From an uncultured Flavobacteriales bacterium (GTDB lineage: Bacteria; Bacteroidota; Bacteroidia; Flavobacteriales_F; PHOS-HE28), in NCBI GenBank assembly GCA_937873385.1, contig CALMYC010000176.1, positions 1-40,386 on the forward strand: 40,386 nt of DNA, given 5' to 3'. The notes beneath the pieces were generated by a model. It was given only the letters and a program-made list of their open reading frames with translations. It did not search any database and had not been told where the DNA came from. The translations under genes and the position numbers were made by a program. How positions within the stretch are numbered: the first letter of the stretch is position 1; the number at the start of each line of letters is the position of its first letter. Of the stretch, positions 1 to 8,536 are shown one piece after another.

Positions 1-1
1 C

Positions 2-721
2 CCACTGGCGAACAGGATGCTCCGGGCATTGTACATGACCCCGGTGTTCCGTATGCGGGAAGGGAGGTCCGACCTGCGGCGCACGGGGGCGAGCTTCCGC
101 AGCGCACATGCAGACCTGGAGCGGGGAAGGTCGGTGCTTGTATTTGCCGAAGGGGTTTCGGTGAATGCCCCCGGCCTGCGCCCGCTGGGCAAGGGTGCCG
201 CGCGCATCGCCCACGGTGCTTGGACGGCCGGGCTGGATGTTGCCGTGCTGCCGGTTTGGATCGAATACCACCACTTCCGCAAACCATTTGCCGAAGTGGT
301 GTTGCGCGCGGGACTGCCGATGATGCCCGGGAGCCTAGCCACGCAACAGGAAGCGCGCTTCCTGAAGAATTTCAACCACACCTTGCGTGAGCGCCTGATG
401 ATGGCCGCGGCCATGGAAAAGCCGGCCCGCTCCGCCATGGGCAAGGCAGCCCGCGCGCTGTTGTGGGCCCCAGCGCTGGCCGGGCTTGTGTTGCACGCCC
501 CTTGGTATCACCTCCTCAGGGCGGCAACAGGCCGGATGACGCGCGGCACGGTGTTCTTCGACAGTGTGTTGTTCAGCTTGCTGTTCTTCTCCTATCCGCT
601 GTGGTTGCTGATGCTCGCGGGCATCGGCCGGTTGTTCGGGCTGCATGCGTGGGCATGGTTGGCCTGTGCCTTGGCACCGATGACGCTCGTGGCGGCCCGT
701 ACATGGTCCGGCTGCCGCTGA
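2..721 (+). CDS. PlsC-like 1-acylglycerol-3-phosphate acyltransferase family protein (5' partial)
   Basis: The reading frame is open from base 2, so the N-terminus lies outside the window; the internal ATG at 17 is probably not the true start. The first visible residues (PLANRMLRALYMTPVFRMREG without its last residue) match the region just after the HxxxxD motif of lyso-phosphatidate acyltransferases. The block VFAEG at about residue 48 of the visible part corresponds to the family FPEG motif, followed by LPLGKGAARIA. PlsC-type enzymes transfer an acyl chain to lysophosphatidic acid or a related acceptor at the inner membrane. The C-terminal third has two strongly hydrophobic stretches, consistent with membrane anchoring. 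The catalytic HxxxxD motif would be upstream and cannot be checked. The acceptor substrate cannot be told from the sequence. Confidence 0.75.
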   Translation, partial: PLANRMLRALYMTPVFRMREGRSDLRRTGASFRSAHADLERGRSVLVFAEGVSVNAPGLRPLGKGAARIAHGAWTAGLDVAVLPVWIEYHHFRKPFAEVVLRAGLPMMPGSLATQQEARFLKNFNHTLRERLMMAAAMEKPARSAMGKAARALLWAPALAGLVLHAPWYHLLRAATGRMTRGTVFFDSVLFSLLFFSYPLWLLMLAGIGRLFGLHAWAWLACALAPMTLVAARTWSGCR

Positions 722-733
722 TCGTTCCACCGG

Positions 734-1942
734 TCAACCGCCACCGAGCTTTCCGGCCAGGAAGCCCGTGGTCCATGCCGCCTGGAAGTTGAAGCCGCCG
801 GTGATGCCGTCGATGTCCAGCACTTCGCCGGCGAAGTACAACCCGGGCACCACGCGGCTTTGCATGGTATGCGGGTCCACCTGCTCCAACGCCACACCGC
901 CCGCCGTCACGAACTCTTCCTTGAAAGTGGTCTTGCCCACCACCGCATAGCGGTCATTCGTCAACAGGTCCATGAGGCGGTTGCGGTCCTTTTTCCCGAC
1001 CTCACCCCATGGCCTATCCGGTGCAATGTCCGCCTTGGCCAACAAGAATTCCCAAAGCCGGTGCGGGATGAGAAAGGGATTTGCATTGCGCGCCAGTTTG
1101 CGTTGTTGGTCCTCCTTGGACAAAAGCTTGCCCACTTCCCCCTCACCCGTCTCCCCCAACCAGTTCAGCTGCAACGTGAAGTGATAGCCCAACTCGTGCA
1201 CGACCCGGGCCCCAAAGGCACTGAGCTTCAAGATCGCCGGGCCGCTCATGCCCCAATGCGTGATCAGCAGCGGGCCCACACTTTCCAGGCGGGTGCCGGT
1301 GATGCGTGCCCGCACGGGTTCAGCCACCACCCCCATGAGCTGCCGCACGGGCTCTTGCGGCATGTTGAAGGTGAACAGCGAGGGCACCGGCGGCACGGTG
1401 ACATGGCCCAATGCGTGGAGCCAATCAACACCCCGGGCATTGGGTTGCCCCCCGGTGGCGACGATCACACGGTCCGCCTGCATGGATCCGCCCTGTTCCA
1501 TCAGCACCCGGAACCCGGTGGGGCGCAATTCCACGGCAACCATGCCCGAAAGCCGGTTGATCTGAACGGCACATCGCGCTGCCTCCTCCATCATGCAGCG
1601 AATGATCGTTTCCGAACTGTCAGAGACCGGGAACATGCGGCCATCGCCTTCGGCCCTTAATTGCACGCCGCGCTGTGCAAACCAGGCAATGGTATCCTTG
1701 ACACTGAACCGTTCGAACGCCTTCCGCAGGAACTGCCCACCCCGGGGATAGTTGGCCGCCAGCTTGCGGATGTTGAGCTGGGCATGGGTGACATTGCAAC
1801 GGCCACCGCCGCTGATCCGCACCTTGGCGAGCAGTTTGCCACTTTTTTCCAATATCACCACCTCTGCATCCGGGTGATGGTGCTTCACACTGCACGCCGC
1901 GAAGAAACCTGCGGCACCACCTCCTATAACGATCACTCGCAT
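734..1942 (-). CDS. BaiN/HI0933 (YhiN)-family NAD(P)/FAD-dependent oxidoreductase
   Basis: This 402-residue flavoprotein begins MRVIVIGGGAAGFFAA, a Rossmann FAD-binding motif (GxGxxG) right at the N-terminus, so the ATG at 1942 is preferred over a longer open frame reaching 2137. SGGGRCNVT near residue 45 and ATGGQPNARG in the middle are signatures of the HI0933 family. The C-terminal block with GLYFAGEVLDIDGITGG is the second FAD contact. Family length is about 400 residues, so the gene is complete. Relatives include the bile-acid reductase BaiN, but most members have no known substrate, so only a flavin-dependent oxidoreductase is claimed. The gene converges on the acyltransferase with a 12-bp gap. 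A weak -7-like element (CATCTTTG) lies about 36 bases upstream of the start. Confidence 0.85.
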   Translation of the reverse strand: MRVIVIGGGAAGFFAACSVKHHHPDAEVVILEKSGKLLAKVRISGGGRCNVTHAQLNIRKLAANYPRGGQFLRKAFERFSVKDTIAWFAQRGVQLRAEGDGRMFPVSDSSETIIRCMMEEAARCAVQINRLSGMVAVELRPTGFRVLMEQGGSMQADRVIVATGGQPNARGVDWLHALGHVTVPPVPSLFTFNMPQEPVRQLMGVVAEPVRARITGTRLESVGPLLITHWGMSGPAILKLSAFGARVVHELGYHFTLQLNWLGETGEGEVGKLLSKEDQQRKLARNANPFLIPHRLWEFLLAKADIAPDRPWGEVGKKDRNRLMDLLTNDRYAVVGKTTFKEEFVTAGGVALEQVDPHTMQSRVVPGLYFAGEVLDIDGITGGFNFQAAWTTGFLAGKLGGG

Positions 1943-2189
1943 GCGCTGCCCGCCAATGGATCGTGCGCAGGCTATTGGCAAAGATGGGGGGCGGAAGGGT
2001 GAACGGGAGCAATAGGGTTCTCCTGGCGTGATCTCAAACGCCTCAAAGTCCGGGGCCTTCGTCGGTGCATCATCGTCCGCGGAGCAGTTTGGCCGACCCG
2101 ATTTTCCACCATTCATCTGCTCATCCGGCCCGCACAATTACATTTGCGCCCCCAACGGCCTCCGGTACCATCGGCGGAAGGCGGGAAAT

Positions 2190-2262
2190 GGTCCTGTAGC
2201 TCAGCTGGTAGAGCAAATGACTCTTAATCATTGGGTCCAGGGTTCGATCCCCTGCGGGACCA
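2190..2262 (+). tRNA. tRNA-Lys (anticodon CTT)
   Basis: A full cloverleaf can be folded by eye. The 7-bp acceptor stem pairs 2190-2196 with 2255-2261 (one G-T wobble). The D arm has GCTC/GAGC, the anticodon stem is AATGA/TCATT around the loop CTCTTAA, and the T arm is closed by CAGGG/CCCTG around TTCGATC. The anticodon CTT reads lysine codon AAG. The discriminator base is A2262 and is followed by CGA, so the CCA end is not encoded. Confidence 0.95.
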
Positions 2263-2264
2263 CG

Positions 2265-2290
2265 AAAGCCTCGGCGAAAGCCGGGGCTTT
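2265..2290 (+). terminator. Rho-independent terminator after tRNA-Lys
   Basis: An 11-bp stem (2265-2275 with 2280-2290, one G-T pair) closes a GAAA tetraloop and ends in a short T run. It starts three bases after the tRNA discriminator and is well placed to end the tRNA transcript. Confidence 0.75.
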
Positions 2291-2374
2291 TGCCGTCTTG
2301 TGCAAGGCCATGTGCGGTGATCCACGACCTGAGCGATCGCCATCTTCAACGATCGGCAAGGGTAACTTCACCCC

Positions 2375-3145
2375 ATGTGCTACAGCGCCAAAAGCCTGAA
2401 GACCGCCGCCTTGAAGCGCGCCATCCACGACGGCGACAAGGCCGTAGCGGAGCGGCTTCGCGAAGAACTGGAGGAACTTCCCGGACTGGCCGACCGCGTG
2501 TACGTGAACGCCTTCGAGCATCCCGCGCTGGTGGGCTTTACCGATGCGGAACCGTACCGGCCGCAGCTGCTCCACTGGGGGTTGATCCCCGCATGGACCA
2601 AGGATGAAGCGCAGGCCAAAAAACTTCGGGTGCAAACCTTGAATGCACGCGGCGAAACCATCTTCGAGAAGCCCGCATTCCGCAGATCGGCCATGGACAA
2701 GCGTTGCCTGATCTTCGTGAACGGATTCTACGAGCACCAGCACTTCATGAAGCGCACCTATCCATGGTTCATCCATGTAAAGGGACGCGAAGCGTTTGCG
2801 CTGGCGGGCCTGTGGGATGAATGGCGCGATCCGGAAAGCGGGACCGTGCAACGCACCTTCTCCATCGTCACCACGACGGGCAATCCGTTGATGGCGAAGA
2901 TCCACAACAACCCGAAGCTGGACGGCCCGCGCATGCCGCTGATCCTGCCGCCGGAGCTGGAGGATGAATGGCTGAGGCCCATTGCGGATGAACGCGATGT
3001 GGAGCGCATCAAACAACTGGTGCTGCCCTTTCCTGATGAAGAGCTGGAGGCGCACACGGTGCGTCCGCTGCTTGGCAAGGCGGCCGGCGGCGATCCGGAG
3101 AAAGCGAGCGATCCGTTCGAGTATCCGGAGCTGGCGTTTGCGTGA
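2375..3145 (+). CDS. yedK: SRAP domain protein (YedK/HMCES-like abasic-site shield)
   Basis: This 256-residue protein starts MCYSAK, placing the family's catalytic cysteine at position 2 where it becomes the N-terminus after Met removal. Other SRAP signatures are present: HWGLIPAW (residues 67-74), NARGET (90-95) with the conserved Asn, VNGFYEH (115-121) with the catalytic Glu120, and KIHNNP followed by GPRMPLILP (about 175-192) carrying His177 and the RMP block. YedK and HMCES form a thiazolidine crosslink with abasic sites in single-stranded DNA and protect them during replication. The length is normal for Bacteroidota members. It stands alone between the tRNA and the tandem repeat array. 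TAACTTCA, a degenerate -7 box, lies four bases before the ATG. Confidence 0.92.
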   Translation: MCYSAKSLKTAALKRAIHDGDKAVAERLREELEELPGLADRVYVNAFEHPALVGFTDAEPYRPQLLHWGLIPAWTKDEAQAKKLRVQTLNARGETIFEKPAFRRSAMDKRCLIFVNGFYEHQHFMKRTYPWFIHVKGREAFALAGLWDEWRDPESGTVQRTFSIVTTTGNPLMAKIHNNPKLDGPRMPLILPPELEDEWLRPIADERDVERIKQLVLPFPDEELEAHTVRPLLGKAAGGDPEKASDPFEYPELAFA

Positions 3146-3148
3146 GAT

Positions 3149-3634
3149 CTTCTGCATGCTGCAAGGTCCGCTGTGCGAGACCTTGACGGAGCTTGTTTCA
3201 TCAGCGGTCTCCCGAAGGGGACCTTGAGGTCCTGAGTTCTTCTGCATGCTGCAAGGTCCGCTGCGCGAGACCTTGACGGAGCTTGTTCCCTCAGCGGTCT
3301 CCCGAAGGGGACCTTGAGGTCCTGAGTTCTTCCTTCATGCAACGTCCGCTGCGCGAGACCTTGATGGAGCTTGTTCCCACAGCGGTCTCCCGATGGGGAC
3401 ATTGAGGTCCTGAGTTCTTCCTTCATGCAAGGTCCGCTGCGCGAGACCTTGATGGAGCTTGTTCCCTCAGCGGTCTCCCGAAGGGGACCTTGAGGTTTTG
3501 AGATCTTCCTTCATGCAAGGTCCGCTGCGCGAGACCTTGATGGAACTTGTTCCCAAAGCGGTCTCCCGAAGGGGACCTTGAGGTCCTGAGTTCTTCTGCA
3601 TGCTGCAAGGTCCGCTGCGCGAGACCTTGATGGA
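3149..3634 (+). repeat. Tandem array of 88/90-bp units (five full copies and one partial)
   Basis: Units begin with CTTCTGCATGCTGCAAGG or CTTCCTTCATGCAAGG at 3149, 3239, 3329, 3417, 3505 and 3593. The first two spacings are 90 bp and the last three are 88 bp. The final copy stops after about 42 bp, just before operon A. Each unit carries two dyads: CAAGGTC/GACCTTG with a 10-base loop, and GGACCT-TG-AGGTCC near its end. Units differ by a few substitutions and by two interchangeable heads. There are no unique spacers, so this is not CRISPR. Antisense open frames through the array (repeating GLAQRTLHEGR-like peptides) are taken as by-products of a period close to a multiple of three. Confidence 0.95.
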
Positions 3635-3662
3635 TATCAATAAACCCACTGAAACCCATCGC

Positions 3663-3670
3663 TAACTTTG
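3663..3670 (+). promoter_or_regulatory. Bacteroidota -7 box (TAACTTTG) abutting the operon A start codon
   Basis: TAACTTTG matches the TAnnTTTG element used by the primary sigma factor of Bacteroidota. Only seven bases separate it from the ATG at 3678, which predicts a leaderless or nearly leaderless mRNA. No convincing -33 TTG element is seen at the usual distance. Confidence 0.6.
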
Positions 3671-3677
3671 CCGACAC

Positions 3678-4055
3678 ATGCGGCAGTGGCTCGCCATCAC
3701 TCTCCTCGGCCTGTTCACCTTCTCCAGCACCGAGGTGCACCAGTTGCTGAAACTGCCTGTGCTCTTTCAGCACTTTGCCGAACATCAGGCGGAAGGGCCG
3801 ATGGACTGGTGGCATTTCCTGGGGGAACATTACCTGCATGAGCGTCACCAGCACACCATCGACGATCACCATCAGGACCTGCCCTTCCACTGCGACCACC
3901 ACTGCGGGGCACAAACGCTGCAGGCGCGCATCACGGATGAGCCTTCCCCGGTCGTGTTGCTGTCCAACGGATTGGACGTGCAGTTGAACGCCACCGAGGA
4001 CCGCATCCCGCCACGGGAAGGCCCCGACGGCATCTGGCAGCCCCCACGGGCTTGA
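3678..4055 (+). CDS. Small His-rich exported protein of the metal-efflux operon (paralogue A)
   Basis: This 125-residue protein has an N-terminal hydrophobic segment (residues 4-16, WLAITLLGLFTFS), then a His-dense region with 13 histidines, including DDHHQDLPFHCDHHCG around residues 62-77. It ends in GIWQPPRA. The general plan matches the two small proteins at 33555 and 34236: hydrophobic start, His/Asp stretch ending in a PF-x-C cluster, then a C-terminal W-x-PP-[KR]-A. All three precede a CzcA-TolC fusion. It is therefore probably a periplasmic or membrane-anchored metal-binding accessory of the pump. It resembles small uncharacterised Bacteroidota proteins found next to cation pumps; the exact family name is not certain. 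Its start lies 43 bp after the tandem array and 98 bp before czcA. Confidence 0.75.
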   Translation: MRQWLAITLLGLFTFSSTEVHQLLKLPVLFQHFAEHQAEGPMDWWHFLGEHYLHERHQHTIDDHHQDLPFHCDHHCGAQTLQARITDEPSPVVLLSNGLDVQLNATEDRIPPREGPDGIWQPPRA

Positions 4056-4153
4056 GCCTGTGCCCAGGCACTTGGTTGCCGCACTGAACGTGCCGCATAC
4101 CTTGGTTCCTCTTTCCTCCATTTCCCAATCCGCGGCATTGCCGCACACCGGGC

Positions 4154-7100
4154 ATGATCGAACGCATCATCCAATTCTCGGTACGCAACAAGCTCGTCAT
4201 GGGCTTGCTGCTCCTTGCCTTCGCCGGCTGGGGCATCTGGTCCCTTACCCGGCTTTCCATCGACGCCCTGCCGGACGTCACCAACAACCAGGTGCTGGTG
4301 AACACCGTGGCGCCCAACCTGGCCACGCAGGAGGTGGAGCAATTCATCACCTTCCCGCTGGAACAGGCCTTCAAGAACCTGCCCGACCTGGTGGAACTGC
4401 GCAGCGTATCGCGCAGCGGCCTCTCGGTGATCACGGTGGTCTTCAAGGACAACGTGCCGCTCTACCTCACCCGCCAACTGGTGGCCGAGCGGCTGGCCCA
4501 GGTGCAGGAACTGATCCCTGCGGGCTACGGCAAGCCCGAACTGGCACCGCCCACCACCGGCCTGGGCGAGATCTTCCAGTACACCCTTACCGTGGACAGC
4601 GCCCACCACGGCCAGTACAGCCTGATGGAATTGCGCACACTGCAGGACTGGGTAGTGCGCAAGCACGTGCTGGGCGTGCCCGGCGTGATCGACGTGAGCA
4701 GCTTCGGCGGCCTGCTGAAACAGTACGAGGTGAGCGTGGACCCGCGCAAGCTCGCCGGTGCCGGCCTATCCCTGCTCAACGTGTTCACCGCCCTGGAGAA
4801 CAACAACGCCAACACCGGCGGCAGCTACATCGAAAAGGGGCCCAACCTTTACTTCATCCGCGGCGAAGGCGTGATCGGCTCGCTGAAGGACATGGGCAAC
4901 ATCGTGATCGAGGCGCGCGGCGGCAGCCCGGTGCGGGTGCGTGACGTGGGCGAGGTGCGCTTCGGCAACGCCATCCGGTACGGTGCCATGACGCGCAACG
5001 GACAGGGTGAGACCGTGGGCGGCGTGGTGCTGATGATGAAGGGCGCCAACGCCATGCGCACCGTAACGGACGTGAAGGCGCGCATGGCCGAGGTGGAGCA
5101 CAGCCTGCCCGAAGGCGTTTCCGTCGACGTGTTCGTGGACCGCTCCAAGCTGGTGGCCCGCACCATCGGCACCGTGGAGCACAACCTGGGCATGGGCGCG
5201 CTGATCGTGATCGGCGTGCTGCTGCTGCTGCTGGGCAATTGGCGCGCGGGCCTCATCGTGGCCAGCGTGATCCCGCTCTCGCTGCTCTTCGCCATCGGCT
5301 GCATGGTGTTGGCCGGCCAAAGCGCCAATCTCATGAGCATGGGCGCGCTGGACTTCGGCCTGATCGTGGCCGGCGCGGTGATCGTGGTGGAAGGCATGCT
5401 CTTCGCCCTCCACAAACGCCACGCCGGCAGCCTGCTCACCCGGGAAGAGATGAGCGAAGAGACGATCCGCTCGGCGGGCGGCATCATGAAGAGCGCGGTT
5501 TTCGGCCAGGTGATCATCCTCATTGTGTACGTGCCCATCTTCGCCTTGGTGGGCGTGGAAGGCAAGATGTTCCGCCCCATGGCCTGGACCGTCAGCTTCG
5601 CCATCATCGGTGCCCTGCTGCTCAGCATCACGTACGTGCCCTGGGCCGTTTCGCTCTTCATGAACCGGCAGGTGCCCACCGGCGAAAGCTGGAGCGAACG
5701 CCAAGTGCACCGCTTGCAGCAATGGTACGCGCCCCGGCTCCGTTGGCTGCTGCGCCACCGCGTGCCCACCGTGGCCGTCGCCGTCGGCCTGCTGCTGGGC
5801 GCATTGCTGGTGTTCAACCGTCTGGGCGGCGAGTTCATTCCCGAGCTGGACGAAGGTGATTTCGCCACCAACCTCACCATCCGCCAGGGCAGCAGCCTGG
5901 CCCAAAGCATTAAGGTAAGCGACCAGGCGGCGCAGATCCTGCTGCGCGAATTCCCCGAGGTGAAGGAGGTGGTGGGCAAGATCGGCAGCAGCGAGATCCC
6001 CACCGACCCCATGCCCATCGAATCGCAGGACCTGATCATCGTGATGAAGGACCGCAAGGACTGGACCACCACCCGGGACCGCATGAAGATGGCCGAGCTG
6101 ATGAACGACAAGCTGAGCGTGATCCCCGGCATAAACCTCAGCTTTGAACAGCCGATCCAGATGCGTTTCAACGAATTGATCGCCGGGGTGAAGAGCGACA
6201 TTGCCGTGAAGATCTACGGCGACAACCTGGACGAGCTGTTCCGCACGGCGAACGCCGCCGCCGCGCTCATCGCCAAGGTCCCCGGCGCCGCGGACATCCG
6301 GGTGGAGCAGGTAACGGGGATGCCGCAGCTGGTGGTGAAGTACGACCGGGCGCGCATTGCCCAGTACGGACTGAACATCGCCGAGCTGAACCGCGTGCTG
6401 AACACGGCCCTCGCCGGCGGCCGCGCGGGCGTGGTGTACGAGGGCGAACGCCGGTTCGACCTGGTGGTGCGCATGGCCGACATGCGCGATGCCGACCCGG
6501 GCAAAGTGATGAGCCTGCTGGTGCCCCTGCCCGGCAGCAACAAGCAGATCCCCCTGGGCCAGTTGGCGGAAGTAAGCTTCCAAAGCGCGGCCTCCCAGGT
6601 AAGCCGCGAGAACGGTGCGCGGCGCATCGTGGTGGAGGCCAACGTGCGCGGGCGCGACATCCAGAGCACCGCCCAGGACATCCAAGCATCGCTCGACAAG
6701 GACCTGAAGCTGCCCACCGGCTACTTCATCAGCTACGGCGGCACGTTCAAGAACCTGCAGGAGGCCAGTGCCCGGCTGTTGCTCACCGTGCCGCTCGCCA
6801 TGGCCTTGATCTTCGTGCTGCTCTACTTCGCCTTCCGCTCCATCAGCGAAGCGCTCATCATCTTCAGCGCGGTGCCCATGGCGGCCGTGGGCGGCGTGCT
6901 GGCCCTGTGGGTGCGCGGCCTTGATTTCAGCATCAGCGCGGGCATCGGCTTCATCGCGCTCTTCGGTGTGGCGGTGCTCAACGGCATCGTACTGATGAAC
7001 TATTTCAACCACCTGAAGGCCGATGGCGTGGACGACGTGACCGAGCGCGTGGTGCGCGGCACCATGGCCCGGCTGCGGCCGGTGCTGGCCACGGCGGCGG

Positions 7101-8527
7101 TGGCCTCGCTGGGCTTCCTGCCCATGGCCATCAGCACCAGTCCCGGCGCGGAGGTGCAGCGGCCGTTGGCCACCGTGGTGATCGGCGGATTGATCACCTC
7201 CACCCTGCTTACCCTGGCCGTGGTGCCCGTGTTGTACCATCTGGTGTTCCTGCGGAAGAAGCGGAAAAAAGACGATGAAGGGATGGAAGGAGGAACTGCA
7301 AGAGGCCCTTCGGACCCGCCCGGTGGAGGTGCCGGGATCATGCCGGTATCGGTGATTGCGTTGCTGTTCTGCGGCACTTCGCTGCATGCACAAGCCCCTG
7401 TGCTGACACTGGACAGTGCCGTGGCCCGCGCTCTGCGCACCTATCCGGCTATTACGGCCGCAGAGCTGGAGGTGAGGCAGCAGGAAGCCCTGAAGAAGAC
7501 CGCCCTCCAACTGCAGCCGCTCAGCGCGCAACTGCAAGGCGGGCAGATCAACAGCGCCGCGAACGACATCAACCTCCAGGCCACCACGGGCCTCCCCTTT
7601 CCCACGGCCATCGCCCAGCGCAGCCGTTACCTGAAGGAGAGCGTGAAGCTGGCGGAGAGCGACCGGACCCGCATACATGCCGCCGTGCGCGAGAGCGCGG
7701 CGGGCGCCTACCTGCAATGGGCCATGGGGATGGAGCGGGCACGGCTGCTGCAACACAACGACAGCGCGATGCAGACCCTCGCGCTCTTCGCCGCAAGGAA
7801 GTTCGATGCCGGAGCCACCGGCAGATTGGAAAAGGTGAGCGCACAAAGCGCCGCCGACCAGGCCCGGTTGGCCTGGAACCGTTCGCGGTCGGACATCGCC
7901 GTGTATGCCGCCGAGCTGGAGCAATGGACGGGGCCGTTGAACGGGGCGCTTCCGGACAGCGTGCTGCTGCGCAGCTTGTCCATGCAGCCCGATCCCTCCG
8001 CCGGCGCCGCGCCCAACGACCCGGTGCTGGCCACGGCCGCGCAACAGGCCGAGCTGGCGAAGGCGGAATGGAAGATGGAGCGCAGCCAATGGGCGCCCAC
8101 GCTGCAAGGCGGCGGCTTTTACCAGACCATCGACGGCGTTTCGCCGTTCGGCGGCTTTTTGATCGGCACCGCCATCCCCCTGCCCGGCGGTGGCCAAGGA
8201 GCGCGCACCAAGGCGGCCCGCCTGCGCAGCGACATCGCCCGGCAACAACTGGAGGAACTGCGCCGCAGCCGCACCACCGAACTGGCACGCACCCGTGCGC
8301 AATGGGCGCAACTGCACGAAAGCCTGGCCTATTATGAGGGCAACGGGGCCGCACTGGCCGAGGCGCTCCGCCGCGATGCCCAGCGCGCCTACCTGAACGG
8401 CGAAGCCGGCTACGTGGAATTCCTGCAGGGCATGGACCAGGCCCGCACCATCGAAGAAGAGCGCTTGGGCGTGCGCTTCCAGACCGCCCTCACCGTGATC
8501 CACCTCAACGCCCTGACGGGGCAGTAA
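4154..8527 (+). CDS. czcA: CzcA-type heavy-metal RND pump fused to a TolC-like outer-membrane factor (copy A)
   Basis: This 1457-residue protein combines an HME-RND transporter (about residues 1-1045) with an outer-membrane factor (about 1080-1457). RND evidence: an N-terminal TM helix and then SIDALPDVTNNQV, the porter-domain block QPIQMRFNELIAGVKSD, and GGLITSTLLTLAVVPVLYH at the end of TM12. The OMF part has two coiled-coil repeats and QGGGFYQTIDG. CzcA/CusA proteins export divalent or monovalent metal ions using the proton gradient. TM4 is odd: the normal DFGxIVDGAVxxVE pattern reads DFGLIVAGAVIVVE, so the second Asp is Ala406 while Asp400 and Glu413 remain. The junction has a hydrophobic stretch ending SLHA-QA (Ala1079), resembling a signal-peptidase I site. 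CzcB follows 41 bp downstream. The long open frames on the opposite strand are a composition artefact. Confidence 0.93.
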   Translation: MIERIIQFSVRNKLVMGLLLLAFAGWGIWSLTRLSIDALPDVTNNQVLVNTVAPNLATQEVEQFITFPLEQAFKNLPDLVELRSVSRSGLSVITVVFKDNVPLYLTRQLVAERLAQVQELIPAGYGKPELAPPTTGLGEIFQYTLTVDSAHHGQYSLMELRTLQDWVVRKHVLGVPGVIDVSSFGGLLKQYEVSVDPRKLAGAGLSLLNVFTALENNNANTGGSYIEKGPNLYFIRGEGVIGSLKDMGNIVIEARGGSPVRVRDVGEVRFGNAIRYGAMTRNGQGETVGGVVLMMKGANAMRTVTDVKARMAEVEHSLPEGVSVDVFVDRSKLVARTIGTVEHNLGMGALIVIGVLLLLLGNWRAGLIVASVIPLSLLFAIGCMVLAGQSANLMSMGALDFGLIVAGAVIVVEGMLFALHKRHAGSLLTREEMSEETIRSAGGIMKSAVFGQVIILIVYVPIFALVGVEGKMFRPMAWTVSFAIIGALLLSITYVPWAVSLFMNRQVPTGESWSERQVHRLQQWYAPRLRWLLRHRVPTVAVAVGLLLGALLVFNRLGGEFIPELDEGDFATNLTIRQGSSLAQSIKVSDQAAQILLREFPEVKEVVGKIGSSEIPTDPMPIESQDLIIVMKDRKDWTTTRDRMKMAELMNDKLSVIPGINLSFEQPIQMRFNELIAGVKSDIAVKIYGDNLDELFRTANAAAALIAKVPGAADIRVEQVTGMPQLVVKYDRARIAQYGLNIAELNRVLNTALAGGRAGVVYEGERRFDLVVRMADMRDADPGKVMSLLVPLPGSNKQIPLGQLAEVSFQSAASQVSRENGARRIVVEANVRGRDIQSTAQDIQASLDKDLKLPTGYFISYGGTFKNLQEASARLLLTVPLAMALIFVLLYFAFRSISEALIIFSAVPMAAVGGVLALWVRGLDFSISAGIGFIALFGVAVLNGIVLMNYFNHLKADGVDDVTERVVRGTMARLRPVLATAAVASLGFLPMAISTSPGAEVQRPLATVVIGGLITSTLLTLAVVPVLYHLVFLRKKRKKDDEGMEGGTARGPSDPPGGGAGIMPVSVIALLFCGTSLHAQAPVLTLDSAVARALRTYPAITAAELEVRQQEALKKTALQLQPLSAQLQGGQINSAANDINLQATTGLPFPTAIAQRSRYLKESVKLAESDRTRIHAAVRESAAGAYLQWAMGMERARLLQHNDSAMQTLALFAARKFDAGATGRLEKVSAQSAADQARLAWNRSRSDIAVYAAELEQWTGPLNGALPDSVLLRSLSMQPDPSAGAAPNDPVLATAAQQAELAKAEWKMERSQWAPTLQGGGFYQTIDGVSPFGGFLIGTAIPLPGGGQGARTKAARLRSDIARQQLEELRRSRTTELARTRAQWAQLHESLAYYEGNGAALAEALRRDAQRAYLNGEAGYVEFLQGMDQARTIEEERLGVRFQTALTVIHLNALTGQ

Positions 8528-8536
8528 GCCAGTAAA

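Noticed and set aside
3149-3634. The tandem array as a CRISPR array
   Set aside because: The 88/90-bp units are contiguous and nearly identical throughout, with no unique spacers and no cas genes.
2758-4148. Minus-strand frames with repeated GLAQRTLHEGR peptides
   Set aside because: They arise because the repeat array has few stop codons on that strand; they begin inside the SRAP gene or end outside any recognisable protein.
4766-8503. A 1245-codon open frame on the minus strand through the czcA-tolC gene
   Set aside because: It is antisense to an unmistakable RND pump, is rich in His/Ala/Gly as expected from GC-rich codons read backwards, and shows no domain. A similar set occurs opposite other genes here.
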